From the NCBI GenBank assembly GCA_041920505.1, contig JBHGXV010000021.1, positions 1 to 64,000 of the forward strand: DNA of 64,000 nt, in the 5' to 3' direction. Positions within the stretch are counted from its first letter, which is position 1. Each line of letters begins with the position of its first letter. The notes beneath the pieces are model-generated. The model did not search any database. It saw only the letters and a list, made by a program, of their open reading frames with translations, and was not told the origin of the DNA. Below are positions 35,699-44,089 of this stretch, one piece after another. Position numbers and translations under genes: made by a program. This DNA comes from JBHGXV01 sp041920505. Its GTDB lineage: Bacteria; Bacillota; Bacilli; Brevibacillales; Brevibacillaceae.

Positions 35699-36028
35699 TT
35701 ACGGCGACGGTTTGTCAGCATCCAACAGGCAATCTTCCTCGACGATCGCAAGTAGCCGCTTCAATTGGCCGACCGCATCTTCCAGTTGCAGCGAATAAAT
35801 GCGCTGTGTTCCTCTCTGCTCGATCGCCACGAGACCGGTGTCGCGCAGCACCTTGAGATGGTGGGAGATCGCCGGGCGGGACAATTGGGACTTCTCGGCG
35901 ATTTCGTTTACGGTGAGGCGCTCTTTTTCGGCGAGGAGCAAGATAATGTCCTGGCGGGCAGGATCGCTCAAGGCGTGAAACAGCGGGATGCAGGCACGAA
36001 ACTGATCAATCGCGGCCTGAGTGCTCAT
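35699..36028 (-). CDS. ArsR-family transcriptional regulator
   Basis: This 109-residue winged-helix protein contains ALSDPARQDIILLLAEKERL, VNEIAEKSQLSRPAISHHLK and VLRDTGLVAIEQRGTQRIYS. No metal-binding cysteine cluster (ELCVCDL-type) is present, so it is not a classical arsenic/cadmium sensor. It follows the SDR gene on the same strand by 72 nt. It may repress itself or the SDR gene. Confidence 0.85.
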   Translation of the reverse strand: MSTQAAIDQFRACIPLFHALSDPARQDIILLLAEKERLTVNEIAEKSQLSRPAISHHLKVLRDTGLVAIEQRGTQRIYSLQLEDAVGQLKRLLAIVEEDCLLDADKPSP

Positions 36029-36100
36029 GCCAACCCCTCCTTAGGGAATGCAATGCCTCCCTCGATTCTAGGAAACCGCGTCCGGGGTGTCAATCCGGAC

Positions 36101-36880
36101 TTAGGTAACCGGTCCCTGGATGCGGCGGACGATGTCGGTGACCAGTTTGCGCGGCAAAAACCCAACCGCTCCGGCGAGCAGCCGATTCTTCCAGCCGGGG
36201 ATGACGATGCGCCGCCCTCGTCTGAACCCGGCGTATCCCATAGCGGCGACGGTTTTCGCGTCCATCACGCCTGCCTGGAACAGTTTGGAGCGGCCGAGGT
36301 TGGCCTGCTCGGCGAATCCCGTATGCGTCGGGCCGGGGCAGAACGCGGTCACGGTGACGCCGGTTCCGCGCAGTTCATTTTCCAACGCCTCCGTAAATGA
36401 CAGCACGTACGCCTTGGTCGCGTAGTAGACGGCCATCAGCGGCCCGGGTTGAAACGCGGCGGTGGAGGCGACGTTCAGGATGCCGCCCTGCCGCCGTTGG
36501 ACCATCTGCGGCTCGAACAGTTTGGTAAGGTAGGTGAGCGCTTTGACGTTCAGGTCGATCATGCCCAATTCCTGTTCGGTTGCCGTTTCCAGGAACGGAC
36601 CGTACATGCCGAATCCGGCGTTGTTCACCAGATACGTCACCTTCAGCCCACGGGCGTTCACCTCTTCGTAGACCTCTCGGACCGCGTCCATCCGCTCCAG
36701 ATTTTTGGCGATGACGGTGACTTGAACGCCGTATTGCCGGTTCAACTCCGCTGCCAGTTGCCGCAACTTGTCTTCGCTGCGGGCCACCAGCACCAGATCG
36801 ACGCCGTCTTTGGCAAACAGGCAGGCCAATTCTTTGCCGATGCCGTTGGATGCGCCTGTAATCAAGGCGGTTTGTGCCAT
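36101..36880 (-). CDS. short-chain dehydrogenase/reductase
   Basis: This 259-residue classical SDR has cofactor motif TGASNGIG at 8-15, NNAG at 86-89, catalytic Ser139 and the Tyr152-x3-Lys156 pair (VYYATK). It resembles YqjQ/DltE-like oxidoreductases of unknown substrate. It lies upstream of arsR on the minus strand. The C-terminal segment NRLLAGAVGFLPRKLVTDIV may associate with the membrane. Confidence 0.85.
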   Translation of the reverse strand: MAQTALITGASNGIGKELACLFAKDGVDLVLVARSEDKLRQLAAELNRQYGVQVTVIAKNLERMDAVREVYEEVNARGLKVTYLVNNAGFGMYGPFLETATEQELGMIDLNVKALTYLTKLFEPQMVQRRQGGILNVASTAAFQPGPLMAVYYATKAYVLSFTEALENELRGTGVTVTAFCPGPTHTGFAEQANLGRSKLFQAGVMDAKTVAAMGYAGFRRGRRIVIPGWKNRLLAGAVGFLPRKLVTDIVRRIQGPVT

Positions 36881-36903
36881 GTTCCTGCCTCCTTATGTCT
36901 ATT

Positions 36904-36930
36904 TGTTTAAACGTTTAATGTTTTAAACAT
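36904..36930. promoter_or_regulatory. palindromic operator-like site before the SDR gene
   Basis: TTAAACGTTTAA (36907-36918) is a perfect palindrome, and TTTTAAACA follows it as a further half-site. It lies just upstream of the minus-strand SDR gene. A repressor such as the adjacent ArsR could bind; which one is not shown. Confidence 0.4.
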
Positions 36931-37106
36931 AATAATCCTGCCCACACTGGCTGTCAATCCCCTGGTGCCCGTGTTCCCCGTCAGGCGGAGGCGGACACGA
37001 ATCGCGGGACAGCGGAACCGTTGTCAAACCGGCTCGGAGGATGGACAATAGAGAACACGTGGGTAGGCCCAACCCGTAATGTCTCATGAGAAGTGGGGGA
37101 GATTAG

Positions 37107-38009
37107 ATGGAACGAATCACACTGGCCAACGATTTGCATGTTTCCCGTATCATCCACGGCATGTGGCGGCTGGCCGAGTGGAACATGAGCGACGGCGAAT
37201 TGCTTGCGTTTGTGGAAGCGTGTGTCGACATGGGAATCACCACGTTCGATCACGCGGACATCTACGGCAGTTACACCTGTGAGAGCCTGTTCGGCAAAGC
37301 GCTGGCGCAAAAACCGTCGCTCCGCGCGAAGTTGCAACTGGTGACCAAGTGCGGCATCAAGCTGGTGTCGCCCAATCGGCCGGCTCATAAGCTCAAGTCC
37401 TACGACACCAGCAAGGCGCACATCGTCGCATCGGTGGAAAACTCCCTGAAACAGTTGCGCACCGACTATGTCGATCTCCTGCTGATTCACCGGCCCGACC
37501 CGTTGATGGACCCGACCGAGGTGGCGGACGCTTTCACCGAACTGCACCGGGCGGGCAAAGTGCGCCACTTCGGGGTGTCCAACTTTACCCCGTCCCAGTA
37601 TGAGATGCTGCAATCCTACCTGTCGCTGCCGCTGGTGACCAACCAGGTGGAACTGTCGGCCGTCCACCTCGACAAATTCCGCGACGGCACGATCGAACAC
37701 TGCCTGACCCGGCGCATCCCGCCGATGGCCTGGTCGCCGCTCGGAGGAGGGACAATCTTCCGCTCCGAGGAAGAGCGGTTTGTCCGTTTGCGCCGCACCC
37801 TCGCCGAGATTGCGGCAGAGATTGGGGCGGCCAGCATCGAACAGGTGATGTACGCCTGGCTGTTGATGCATCCCGCGAAGATCATGCCGATCGCCGGTTC
37901 CGGCAAGCTGGAACGGGTGAAGATGGCAGTCGAAGCGCTGCCGCTTCGCATGAGCCGGGAGCAGTGGTTTGCCGTTTGGCAGAGCTCGATGGGCCGGGAA
38001 GTGGAATAA
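37107..38009 (+). CDS. aldo/keto reductase (YdhF-like)
   Basis: This 300-residue NADPH-dependent TIM-barrel oxidoreductase has catalytic tetrad residues at D48 and Y53 (FDHADIYG), K81 (VTKCG) and H128 (LIHRPD). The cofactor region near the C-terminus (IMPIAGSGKLERVK) is typical. The start follows AGTGGGGGAGATTAG. It is not obviously linked to neighbours; the substrate is unknown. Confidence 0.9.
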   Translation: MERITLANDLHVSRIIHGMWRLAEWNMSDGELLAFVEACVDMGITTFDHADIYGSYTCESLFGKALAQKPSLRAKLQLVTKCGIKLVSPNRPAHKLKSYDTSKAHIVASVENSLKQLRTDYVDLLLIHRPDPLMDPTEVADAFTELHRAGKVRHFGVSNFTPSQYEMLQSYLSLPLVTNQVELSAVHLDKFRDGTIEHCLTRRIPPMAWSPLGGGTIFRSEEERFVRLRRTLAEIAAEIGAASIEQVMYAWLLMHPAKIMPIAGSGKLERVKMAVEALPLRMSREQWFAVWQSSMGREVE

Positions 38010-38142
38010 GACGGTGGTGTCGATGGGCAGACAGCCGTTTACACGAATTTCCCACAAATTTGCGGAGGTTGTATCAAACATTTACCAAAGGTCATTTTTA
38101 TGATAAAGGTGTACACAAAATCCGCCATGGAGGGTGATGCAC

Positions 38143-38868
38143 ATGAAAAAATGGCTTGCGGCATCTGTTTTGACAGCCAGCTTGCTGGCAAACGGCCTGG
38201 CAGTAGCGGGAGCGCAGGAGCCGACTGCGGCGGACGCGCAGCAGCATCAGGCGAAAGCGGAAACCGCCAAGTGGAAACAAACGCCTGAATACCAGGCGCT
38301 GGAGGCGCTCCAGCAACAGCGGAAGCAATTGAACGAACAGTTGAAATCACAGACGGCCGCGAATCGCGAGCTGTGGGAATCGCTCAAGAGCGTCCTGCCG
38401 CAGGAGAAGCGGGAAGAGATCAAGAACGTGCTGAAAGAAGTGAAGGGGTTGCGGGAGGCCAACAAGAACCTGGTGGCTCAGTTGAAAGAAGCCCAGGTGA
38501 ACAAGGACAAGGCCAAAGTGCAGGAGTTGAAGCAGCAAATCGCGGCGAACCATCAGGCGATTCAAGACAAGCTGGCTCCTTACCAGGCTGACATCGCCAA
38601 GCTGAAAGAGCTGCATAAGCAAGTGGCGGAACAGGTAAAACCGATCCGCCAGGAGAAAAAGGCCAATCATGAGAAAGTAGTGACGCTCCGCGAACAAATC
38701 AAATCGGCAATCGTGAATGCCAAGGATGCCAACAAGGCTGGCAACGATGCGGAAGTGAAACAACAACTGGACGACGCGATCGCACTCTTGCAGCAACTGA
38801 TCTCGGTCAAACAGGAGATCCTCTCCGAAAAACAGCAAATCGCCGACATCCTCAAACAAGCCCAATAA
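38143..38868 (+). CDS. secreted coiled-coil protein
   Basis: This protein of 241 residues has a signal peptide (KKWLAASVLTASLLANGLAV, cleavage near AGA-QE). The mature protein is almost entirely predicted helix with heptad-like L, Q and K repeats (LEALQQQRKQLNEQLKSQ, VQELKQQIAANHQAIQDKLA). GGAGGG sits 8 nt before ATG 38143, favoured over GTG 38134 and ATG 38137. No domain is recognised. Periplasmic or cell-wall scaffolding is conceivable. The two-component system that follows may respond to secretion stress, which could link the genes. Confidence 0.7.
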   Translation: MKKWLAASVLTASLLANGLAVAGAQEPTAADAQQHQAKAETAKWKQTPEYQALEALQQQRKQLNEQLKSQTAANRELWESLKSVLPQEKREEIKNVLKEVKGLREANKNLVAQLKEAQVNKDKAKVQELKQQIAANHQAIQDKLAPYQADIAKLKELHKQVAEQVKPIRQEKKANHEKVVTLREQIKSAIVNAKDANKAGNDAEVKQQLDDAIALLQQLISVKQEILSEKQQIADILKQAQ

Positions 38869-38883
38869 GCGGAAGCGAACGGT

Positions 38884-38908
38884 GCCCCGGGTATCCGGGG
38901 CCTGTTTG
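38884..38908 (+). terminator. hairpin terminator
   Basis: GCCCCGG / CCGGGGC with a GTAT loop is followed by CTGTTTGTTTG. It separates the secreted protein from the two-component system. Confidence 0.7.
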
Positions 38909-39019
38909 TTTGTCCGCTACTCGTCGCAAAATCCCTGAGAGTTGTTTGTCATCGAATGCCCTGCCTGATCTGGTTTTGGTGTACAATCGAGGGGAAAACC
39001 ACAGCCGGAGGAATGGGGC

Positions 39020-39772
39020 ATGAAACCGTATCGTGTGGCAGTCGTGGACGACGACAGCAACATTCGTCAAATCGTCGAAGCGTACTTGCGAAAGGAAGGA
39101 TACGAAACCATCGGTCTGGTATCGGCGGAACAGGCTCTGAAGGTCTGGGAGACGGCGCCGCCCGACCTGTGGGTGCTCGACGTCATGCTGCCGGGGATGA
39201 ACGGATACGAATTTTGCCGGCGCATCCGGATGGAGACGGAGACGCCAATCATCATCATCTCCGCTCGCGACGAAGAAGTGGACAAGATTCTCGGACTGGA
39301 ACTGGGCGGTGACGATTACCTGACCAAGCCGTTCAGCCCGCGCGAACTGGTCGCCCGGGTGAACAGGGCCTTGCGCCGCTGGAGTCAGATGCGGCAATCG
39401 CTGGCCCATCCGGCCGCCGAAGGAGCCCATCCGACTGCCGCGTCCGCATCCGGCAAGGATGAGCCGGGCGGGGCGGACGTGTTTCCGCTGGTGCTAAACA
39501 CCGACACCAGACAGGTGTTCTGGCAGGGGGAAGAGTTGGACGTGACGCCGAAAGAGTTTGAATTGCTTCGTTTCTTGCGGGATCATCCCAACCGGGCGTT
39601 CGCCCGCGATGAACTGCTGACGTCGGTCTGGGGATACGACTACTATGGCAGCGACCGGGCGGTGGACGATCTGGTGAGACGGTTGCGCAAGAAGATCCCC
39701 GATCTGCCGCTTGAAACCGTCTGGGGATACGGGTATCGCCTGCGGCTTCACGAGGAGAAAAAACCGTCATGA
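39020..39772 (+). CDS. OmpR-family response regulator
   Basis: This 250-residue protein has a receiver domain (VVDDDSNIR, phospho-acceptor in WVLDVMLPGMNG, Lys in DDYLTKPFSP). An unusually long Ala/Pro/Gly-rich linker of about 30 residues (around 125-155) precedes the winged-helix output domain (VTPKEFELLRFLRDHP, YGSDRAVDDLVRRLRKKIPD). Its stop overlaps the kinase start (ATGA). CssR-like in layout, but the stimulus is not evident. Confidence 0.92.
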   Translation: MKPYRVAVVDDDSNIRQIVEAYLRKEGYETIGLVSAEQALKVWETAPPDLWVLDVMLPGMNGYEFCRRIRMETETPIIIISARDEEVDKILGLELGGDDYLTKPFSPRELVARVNRALRRWSQMRQSLAHPAAEGAHPTAASASGKDEPGGADVFPLVLNTDTRQVFWQGEELDVTPKEFELLRFLRDHPNRAFARDELLTSVWGYDYYGSDRAVDDLVRRLRKKIPDLPLETVWGYGYRLRLHEEKKPS

Positions 39773-41142
39773 AACTATTGCACCGCTTTACGATCGCGTT
39801 TGGTCTCTTGCTGTTGATCGTCACCGGGGCTACCGCCTACTTTATCCATGACATGCTGCTGGATCAACTGGTGGAGCAGCAACGGCGGGAACTGATCCAG
39901 AAGGGGACGTTCTGGATACAGGAATTGAAAGCGGACGGCGAATTCCAGCCGAAGGACGTGGAAGAACTGCGCCGCCTGCTCGTCTCCAACAAAAAAGTGG
40001 AGGCACTCCTGCTCGCCAGGAAAAACCGGGTGGCGTACACCACCCTGCCCGCCAATACACTGGGCGACTGGCTGGCCGAACTGCAACGCAAGGTGAAGAC
40101 GCGAAGCACGCGCAGCATTTGGAATGTCGGCAACACCCAGTACATCGTTGTCACGCTGCCGATCCAGGGGGACGAGGCCCGGCGGCTGGTGTTGGCTACT
40201 CCGGTGCAGGGACTGAAGGAAATTCGTGTCGAGCTGACCAGACAAATCCTGGTGATCCTGATCATCGGGGCGGTGGCCGCCGTCATTCTCAGCTTTTTTA
40301 TCACCAGGAGCCTGGTTCGGCCGCTGGGCGAATTGGGCAAGGAACTGCAGAAGGTGCAGATGCGCCGGTTTTCCGACGTGCAACTGATTCCGGCCAAGGG
40401 GGAGATCGGCGAGGTTGCCCGCAACGTCTACTACATGGCGCAGGAGTTGAACCATTTTCACGACGTGCAGAAACAGTTTTTTCAAAATGCCTCCCATGAG
40501 TTGAAAACGCCGCTGATGTCGATTCAAGGGTACGCCGAAGGCATCCGCGACGGCGTGTTTACGGGCGAGGCGGCCGAGCAGGGGCTGGATGTGATCGTCA
40601 GCGAGACGGCCCGGCTGAAAGAGATCGTCAGCGAGATGATTCTGCTTGCCAAACTGGAGAGCGAAGAAGACATCTTCCATCCGAGCGACGTTTCGGTAAC
40701 AGCCTTGGCCGAGCGGGCGATCGAGCGGCTGAATCCGCTCGCCGTGAAACAAAACGTGGCGATTACGCTAGTGGACGAAGCGGGCAACGCCATCGTCTGG
40801 GCGGACGGCGACAAGCTGTTGCAGGCGTTGCTCAATGTTCTCTCCAACGCCCTGCGCTACGCCAACCGGCACATCCGCCTGCGCGTCACCAGCGACGCCA
40901 GACAAGTGGCGATCGAAGTGGCCGACGACGGTCCCGGCATTCCCGAAACACTCTTGCCCAACCTGTTTCACCGGTTCGTCAAGGGAAAAGACGGGGAGAC
41001 CGGGCTGGGTCTCGCGATCTCGCGGGCGATCGTCGAACGAAGCGGCGGCACGATCCAAGCGTTCAACGCGGCCAGCGGAGGCGCGGTGTTTCGCATCGAG
41101 CTGCCCCAGGCGAAAGAGCCCCCGAAGCGGGCCGCCCGCTAA
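39769..41142 (+). CDS. sensor histidine kinase
   Basis: This 457-residue protein has membrane helices near residues 7-28 and 160-182 flanking an outer sensor of about 130 residues. A HAMP segment (ITRSLVRPLGELGKELQKVQ) follows, then the His box FFQNASHELKTPLMSIQGY and an HATPase domain (N box NVLSNALRYA, G1 ADDGPGIPE, G2 GLGLAISRAI). It partners the overlapping response regulator. Secretion or envelope stress is a guess from CssS-like architecture. Confidence 0.92.
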   Translation: MKLLHRFTIAFGLLLLIVTGATAYFIHDMLLDQLVEQQRRELIQKGTFWIQELKADGEFQPKDVEELRRLLVSNKKVEALLLARKNRVAYTTLPANTLGDWLAELQRKVKTRSTRSIWNVGNTQYIVVTLPIQGDEARRLVLATPVQGLKEIRVELTRQILVILIIGAVAAVILSFFITRSLVRPLGELGKELQKVQMRRFSDVQLIPAKGEIGEVARNVYYMAQELNHFHDVQKQFFQNASHELKTPLMSIQGYAEGIRDGVFTGEAAEQGLDVIVSETARLKEIVSEMILLAKLESEEDIFHPSDVSVTALAERAIERLNPLAVKQNVAITLVDEAGNAIVWADGDKLLQALLNVLSNALRYANRHIRLRVTSDARQVAIEVADDGPGIPETLLPNLFHRFVKGKDGETGLGLAISRAIVERSGGTIQAFNAASGGAVFRIELPQAKEPPKRAAR

Positions 41143-41204
41143 GAGACGAACGGCGACAGGGAACGGCGGCACCCATTAGCGAACAACCACATATTCTGAA
41201 GGAA

Positions 41205-41251
41205 CAGCCCTTATCGCTTGCGTACAGCGGCGAGAGGGCTGATTTTTGTTT
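41205..41251 (+). terminator. terminator after the two-component system
   Basis: CAGCCCT and AGGGCTG pair across an inner stem-loop and are followed by ATTTTTGTTTTT. Confidence 0.75.
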
Positions 41252-41292
41252 TTCCATACCGGACGGTCGGCGAGCCAGGAGAAAAAATAGGA

Positions 41293-41340
41293 TTGAAAAA
41301 CGACAATGTTGTCGTTTATAATAACGACAACATTGTCGTT
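41293..41340 (+). promoter_or_regulatory. sigma-A promoter overlapped by two TetR-type operators
   Basis: TTGAAA (41293-41298) and TATAAT (41317-41322) are 18 nt apart. The spacer holds AAACGACAATGTTGTCGTTT (41298-41317), and AACGACAACATTGTCGTT (41323-41340) follows the -10 box. Both have ACGACA/TGTCGT half-sites, and the second is the inverted form of the first. Binding of the TetR encoded at 42604 would shut the promoter. Confidence 0.85.
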
Positions 41341-41369
41341 TTTATAGCGACAAAAGGAGAGGGAACGAA

Positions 41370-42650
41370 ATGAGCAATCAAGCACAACACAGCCAGCCGC
41401 TCTGGCGCAACAAGCCGTTTGTAAATCTGATGGCCGCACAGGCGGTCTCCAATGTCGGCGATTGGCTCGACTTGCTGGCGCTGATTACGCTTGTCGCCTG
41501 GAAGTGGCATGCGACGTCTGTGGAAATGTCTGCCGTCATTCTCTGTTTTGCTGCCCCGCTGGTGGTGTTGGGGCCGTTTGCCGGTGTGCTGGCCGACAGG
41601 CTGGATCGGAGAGCGCTGATGATGGTTTCCGACCTGGTTCGCGCCGTCCTGGTGCTGGGCTTCGTCTGGGTGACGGCGCTCTGGCAGGTGTACCTGTTGC
41701 TCGTGTTGAAAGGGGCGCTGGAAGCCCTCTTCACCCCGGCGAAGAACGGCAAGCTGAAAGAGATCATCCCCGACGAACGGATGGAGCAGGCGACGACCGT
41801 GAGCACGCTGATCGATCATGGGGCCAAAGTGTTCGGGCCGGTGCTGGGCGGCGTGTTTGTCGGCGCGTTCGGGATCGTCAGCGCCTTTTACGCCGATGCC
41901 GCCAGCTTCCTGCTCTCCGCGTTGCTCTTGATCGGCGTGCCCGGCGGAAGCGGCGGTGTGACGGCGGAATTGCAACGGCCGGAAACTTCTTTTATGCTGG
42001 AATTGCAAGAAGGGCTTGGCTTTATCCGCAAGGTGCCGCTGTTGTGGTACGGATTGATTGTGTTCAGTGCGGCGATGCTCATCGTGCAAGTGGCCGACTC
42101 GCAACTCATGATCCTGTTCCGCGAAGCTGGCCTGACCAGCACGGGCGCCGTCGGCACGGCCATGGCCGCGAGCGGTGTCGGGCTTGCCGTGTCGGTGGGA
42201 TTGCTCGGCCGCCGATCCATCCGTCGTCCGCTGGCGGTGATGGCAGTCGGGACAGTGGGCCTTGGCCTCGTGTACGCCGCAGCAGGATTGGCGGTGTGCT
42301 CGCCTGACGCAGCCGCATGGGCAATCCCGCTGTTGTTTTTCCTCGGCGGCATGGCAGCCGGACTGGTAATGGTCCCGTTTCAATCGGGAGCGCAGAAACG
42401 GACACCGGTGGAGCTGAGCGGCCGCGTCTTCGGTGTGGTGAACAGCGTGGTCACCGCGATGGTTATCGTCGGACCGATGCTGGGGGCGGCGGCGGTCACC
42501 CTGTACGGCGTGGTCCCTGCTTTCGCGGGGACGGGCGGAGCGCTTGCGGTCATCGGAGGAGCCGTATGGTTGTTGAGACACGCGATAGAACGGAGAGATC
42601 GGCATGTCACCGAAAGTAACGGAGGAACACAAGGAACAGCGACGGCTTGA
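41370..42650 (+). CDS. MFS transporter, multidrug or exporter type
   Basis: This 426-residue protein has about twelve membrane segments. The first half contains the MFS motif GVLADRLDRRALM, and the early VSNVGDWLDLLALI resembles MFS_3/enterobactin-exporter-like (EntS/MdtH-like) proteins. It is expressed from a promoter with two palindromic operators and overlaps the TetR gene by 47 nt, the common drug-efflux arrangement. The substrate is unknown. GGAGAGGGAACG precedes the ATG. Confidence 0.88.
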   Translation: MSNQAQHSQPLWRNKPFVNLMAAQAVSNVGDWLDLLALITLVAWKWHATSVEMSAVILCFAAPLVVLGPFAGVLADRLDRRALMMVSDLVRAVLVLGFVWVTALWQVYLLLVLKGALEALFTPAKNGKLKEIIPDERMEQATTVSTLIDHGAKVFGPVLGGVFVGAFGIVSAFYADAASFLLSALLLIGVPGGSGGVTAELQRPETSFMLELQEGLGFIRKVPLLWYGLIVFSAAMLIVQVADSQLMILFREAGLTSTGAVGTAMAASGVGLAVSVGLLGRRSIRRPLAVMAVGTVGLGLVYAAAGLAVCSPDAAAWAIPLLFFLGGMAAGLVMVPFQSGAQKRTPVELSGRVFGVVNSVVTAMVIVGPMLGAAAVTLYGVVPAFAGTGGALAVIGGAVWLLRHAIERRDRHVTESNGGTQGTATA

Positions 42651-43218
42651 GATCCTGAAAGCGGCTGAAGAAGTCTTCAAGCGCAAGGGATACGAGCCCA
42701 CCAGCATGCAGGACATTATCGAGGAGGCACGGATGAGCCGCGGCGGCGTCTATCTCTATTTTTCGGGAAAAGAAGACGTGTTCCGGGCGCTTCTGGATCA
42801 GCTTGACGCGGGGCAAGGGCTGTGGTACGGCGAGTTGCTGGCGCAGACAAAGACGGCGTGGGAGGCGGTGGAGCGGTTCCTGGCGGTGTTGGAAGAACAG
42901 GTGCAGACCGTCGCCGATTCGCTCACGCCGGTGGTCTACGAGTACGTGAGCAGCAGCTGGCGCGACCCGTCGCGCCGGGCGTACTTCACCCGCAGATACG
43001 AACTGGCTATCGCTCAGGCGACCGCGTTCTTGCAGGCCTGTGTCGAGCGCGGGGACTTCCGCCCGGAGATTCCGCTGGAGTCCGTGGCCCGGTTCGTCAT
43101 CTCGTTTTTCGACGGACTGCACATGGACGTCTTGCTCTTGGGCGCGGACAAGGTAGACGTCAAAGACCAGATCGACTCGCTGCGCCGGTATCTGCGGGCG
43201 GTATTACAGTCAGTATAG
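42604..43218 (+). CDS. TetR-family transcriptional regulator
   Basis: This 204-residue protein has an N-terminal helix-turn-helix (RRLEILKAAEEVFKRKGYEP, MSRGGVYLYFSGKEDVFRAL) and a TetR C-terminal ligand domain. It is cotranscribed with the MFS gene and probably represses both through the paired operators at 41298-41340. The ligand is likely a substrate of the transporter. Confidence 0.92.
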   Translation: MSPKVTEEHKEQRRLEILKAAEEVFKRKGYEPTSMQDIIEEARMSRGGVYLYFSGKEDVFRALLDQLDAGQGLWYGELLAQTKTAWEAVERFLAVLEEQVQTVADSLTPVVYEYVSSSWRDPSRRAYFTRRYELAIAQATAFLQACVERGDFRPEIPLESVARFVISFFDGLHMDVLLLGADKVDVKDQIDSLRRYLRAVLQSV

Positions 43219-43219
43219 G

Positions 43220-43250
43220 GCGAAGTTCCGGACGGACTTCGCTCTTTTTT
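43220..43250 (+). terminator. terminator of the MFS-TetR operon
   Basis: GCGAAGT(T)CCG pairs with CGGACTTCGC with one bulged base and is followed by a T-run. Confidence 0.85.
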
Positions 43251-43280
43251 TGCGCATTTGCATGAAAAAAGTCACAAAGT

Positions 43281-43322
43281 TTGATCTGGATCACATTTTT
43301 GCGGCGGACAGACAGGTACAAT
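43281..43322 (+). promoter_or_regulatory. FNR/CRP-like site and -10 box before scdA
   Basis: TTGATCTGGATCAC (43281-43294) matches nine of ten positions of the FNR dyad TTGAT-N4-ATCAA. TACAAT at 43317-43322 is a good -10 box with no clear -35. The dyad centre falls about 41.5 nt before the predicted transcription start, the position for class II activation. This suggests induction by low oxygen or nitric oxide. Confidence 0.6.
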
Positions 43323-43346
43323 TCAGGGAAAGGAGGGGATCAAACC

Positions 43347-44066
43347 ATGAGCCAAACATTTACGGGGTTTACCGGGCAGGAAAAGATCGGCGAGATTGTG
43401 ACAGAGTTCCCACATACGAGCAATGTTTTCAAGGCATACAATATCGACTTCTGCTGCGGCGGCAACCGTTCGCTGTCGCTTGCCATCAGGCAGCAAAACC
43501 TGAATGAAGCCGAGGTACTGGAGCAGTTGAACAAGGTCGTGCAGGAGACGCTGGAGCTGAAAGATTCGCAGACCGACTGGCGGGAGGCGCCGTTTGGCAC
43601 CCTGATCAACCATATCGTCTCCACGCACCATGCCTACCTGCAAAAAGAACTGCCGCTGTTAAGCGATTTTACGACCAAAATCTTCCGCGTGCACGGCCCG
43701 ATCCATCCGGAGCTAGGCACGCTGCACAAGCTGTTCCACAGCCTGAAAATGGAGCTGGATCAGCACCTGATTAAAGAAGAGGAGATCGTCTTTCCGCTGA
43801 TCAAGGCGTACGAAGAACATCCGACGCCGGAGAATCTGGAGAAAGCGCTCGCCGCATTAAACGAACTGGAGAAGGAGCATGAGGAAGCGGGAAATCTGCT
43901 CAAAGAGATGCGCCATGTCACCGGCCATTACACCTTGCCGGAGGGGGCGTGCCGCACCTACACTCTTACATTTCAGAAACTGGAAGAACTGGAGTCCGAT
44001 CTGTTCCAGCACATCCATCTGGAGAACAACATTCTGTTCCCGCGTGTGGAAAGCCTGAAATCGTAA
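43347..44066 (+). CDS. scdA: ScdA/RIC iron-sulfur cluster repair di-iron protein
   Basis: This protein of 239 residues has an N-terminal ScdA_N domain with the FCCGGN motif and a hemerythrin-like domain. Conserved His and Glu residues appear in INHIVSTHHAYLQKELP, LDQHLIKEEEIVFPLI, EKEHEEAGNLL and HIHLENNILFPR. RIC/YtfE/ScdA proteins repair [Fe-S] clusters damaged by nitric oxide or oxidants. AAAGGAGGGG precedes ATG 43347. A possible FNR-type activation site lies upstream. Confidence 0.92.
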   Translation: MSQTFTGFTGQEKIGEIVTEFPHTSNVFKAYNIDFCCGGNRSLSLAIRQQNLNEAEVLEQLNKVVQETLELKDSQTDWREAPFGTLINHIVSTHHAYLQKELPLLSDFTTKIFRVHGPIHPELGTLHKLFHSLKMELDQHLIKEEEIVFPLIKAYEEHPTPENLEKALAALNELEKEHEEAGNLLKEMRHVTGHYTLPEGACRTYTLTFQKLEELESDLFQHIHLENNILFPRVESLKS

Positions 44067-44089
44067 GCGAAAGATGGAGTTCGTCCCTG

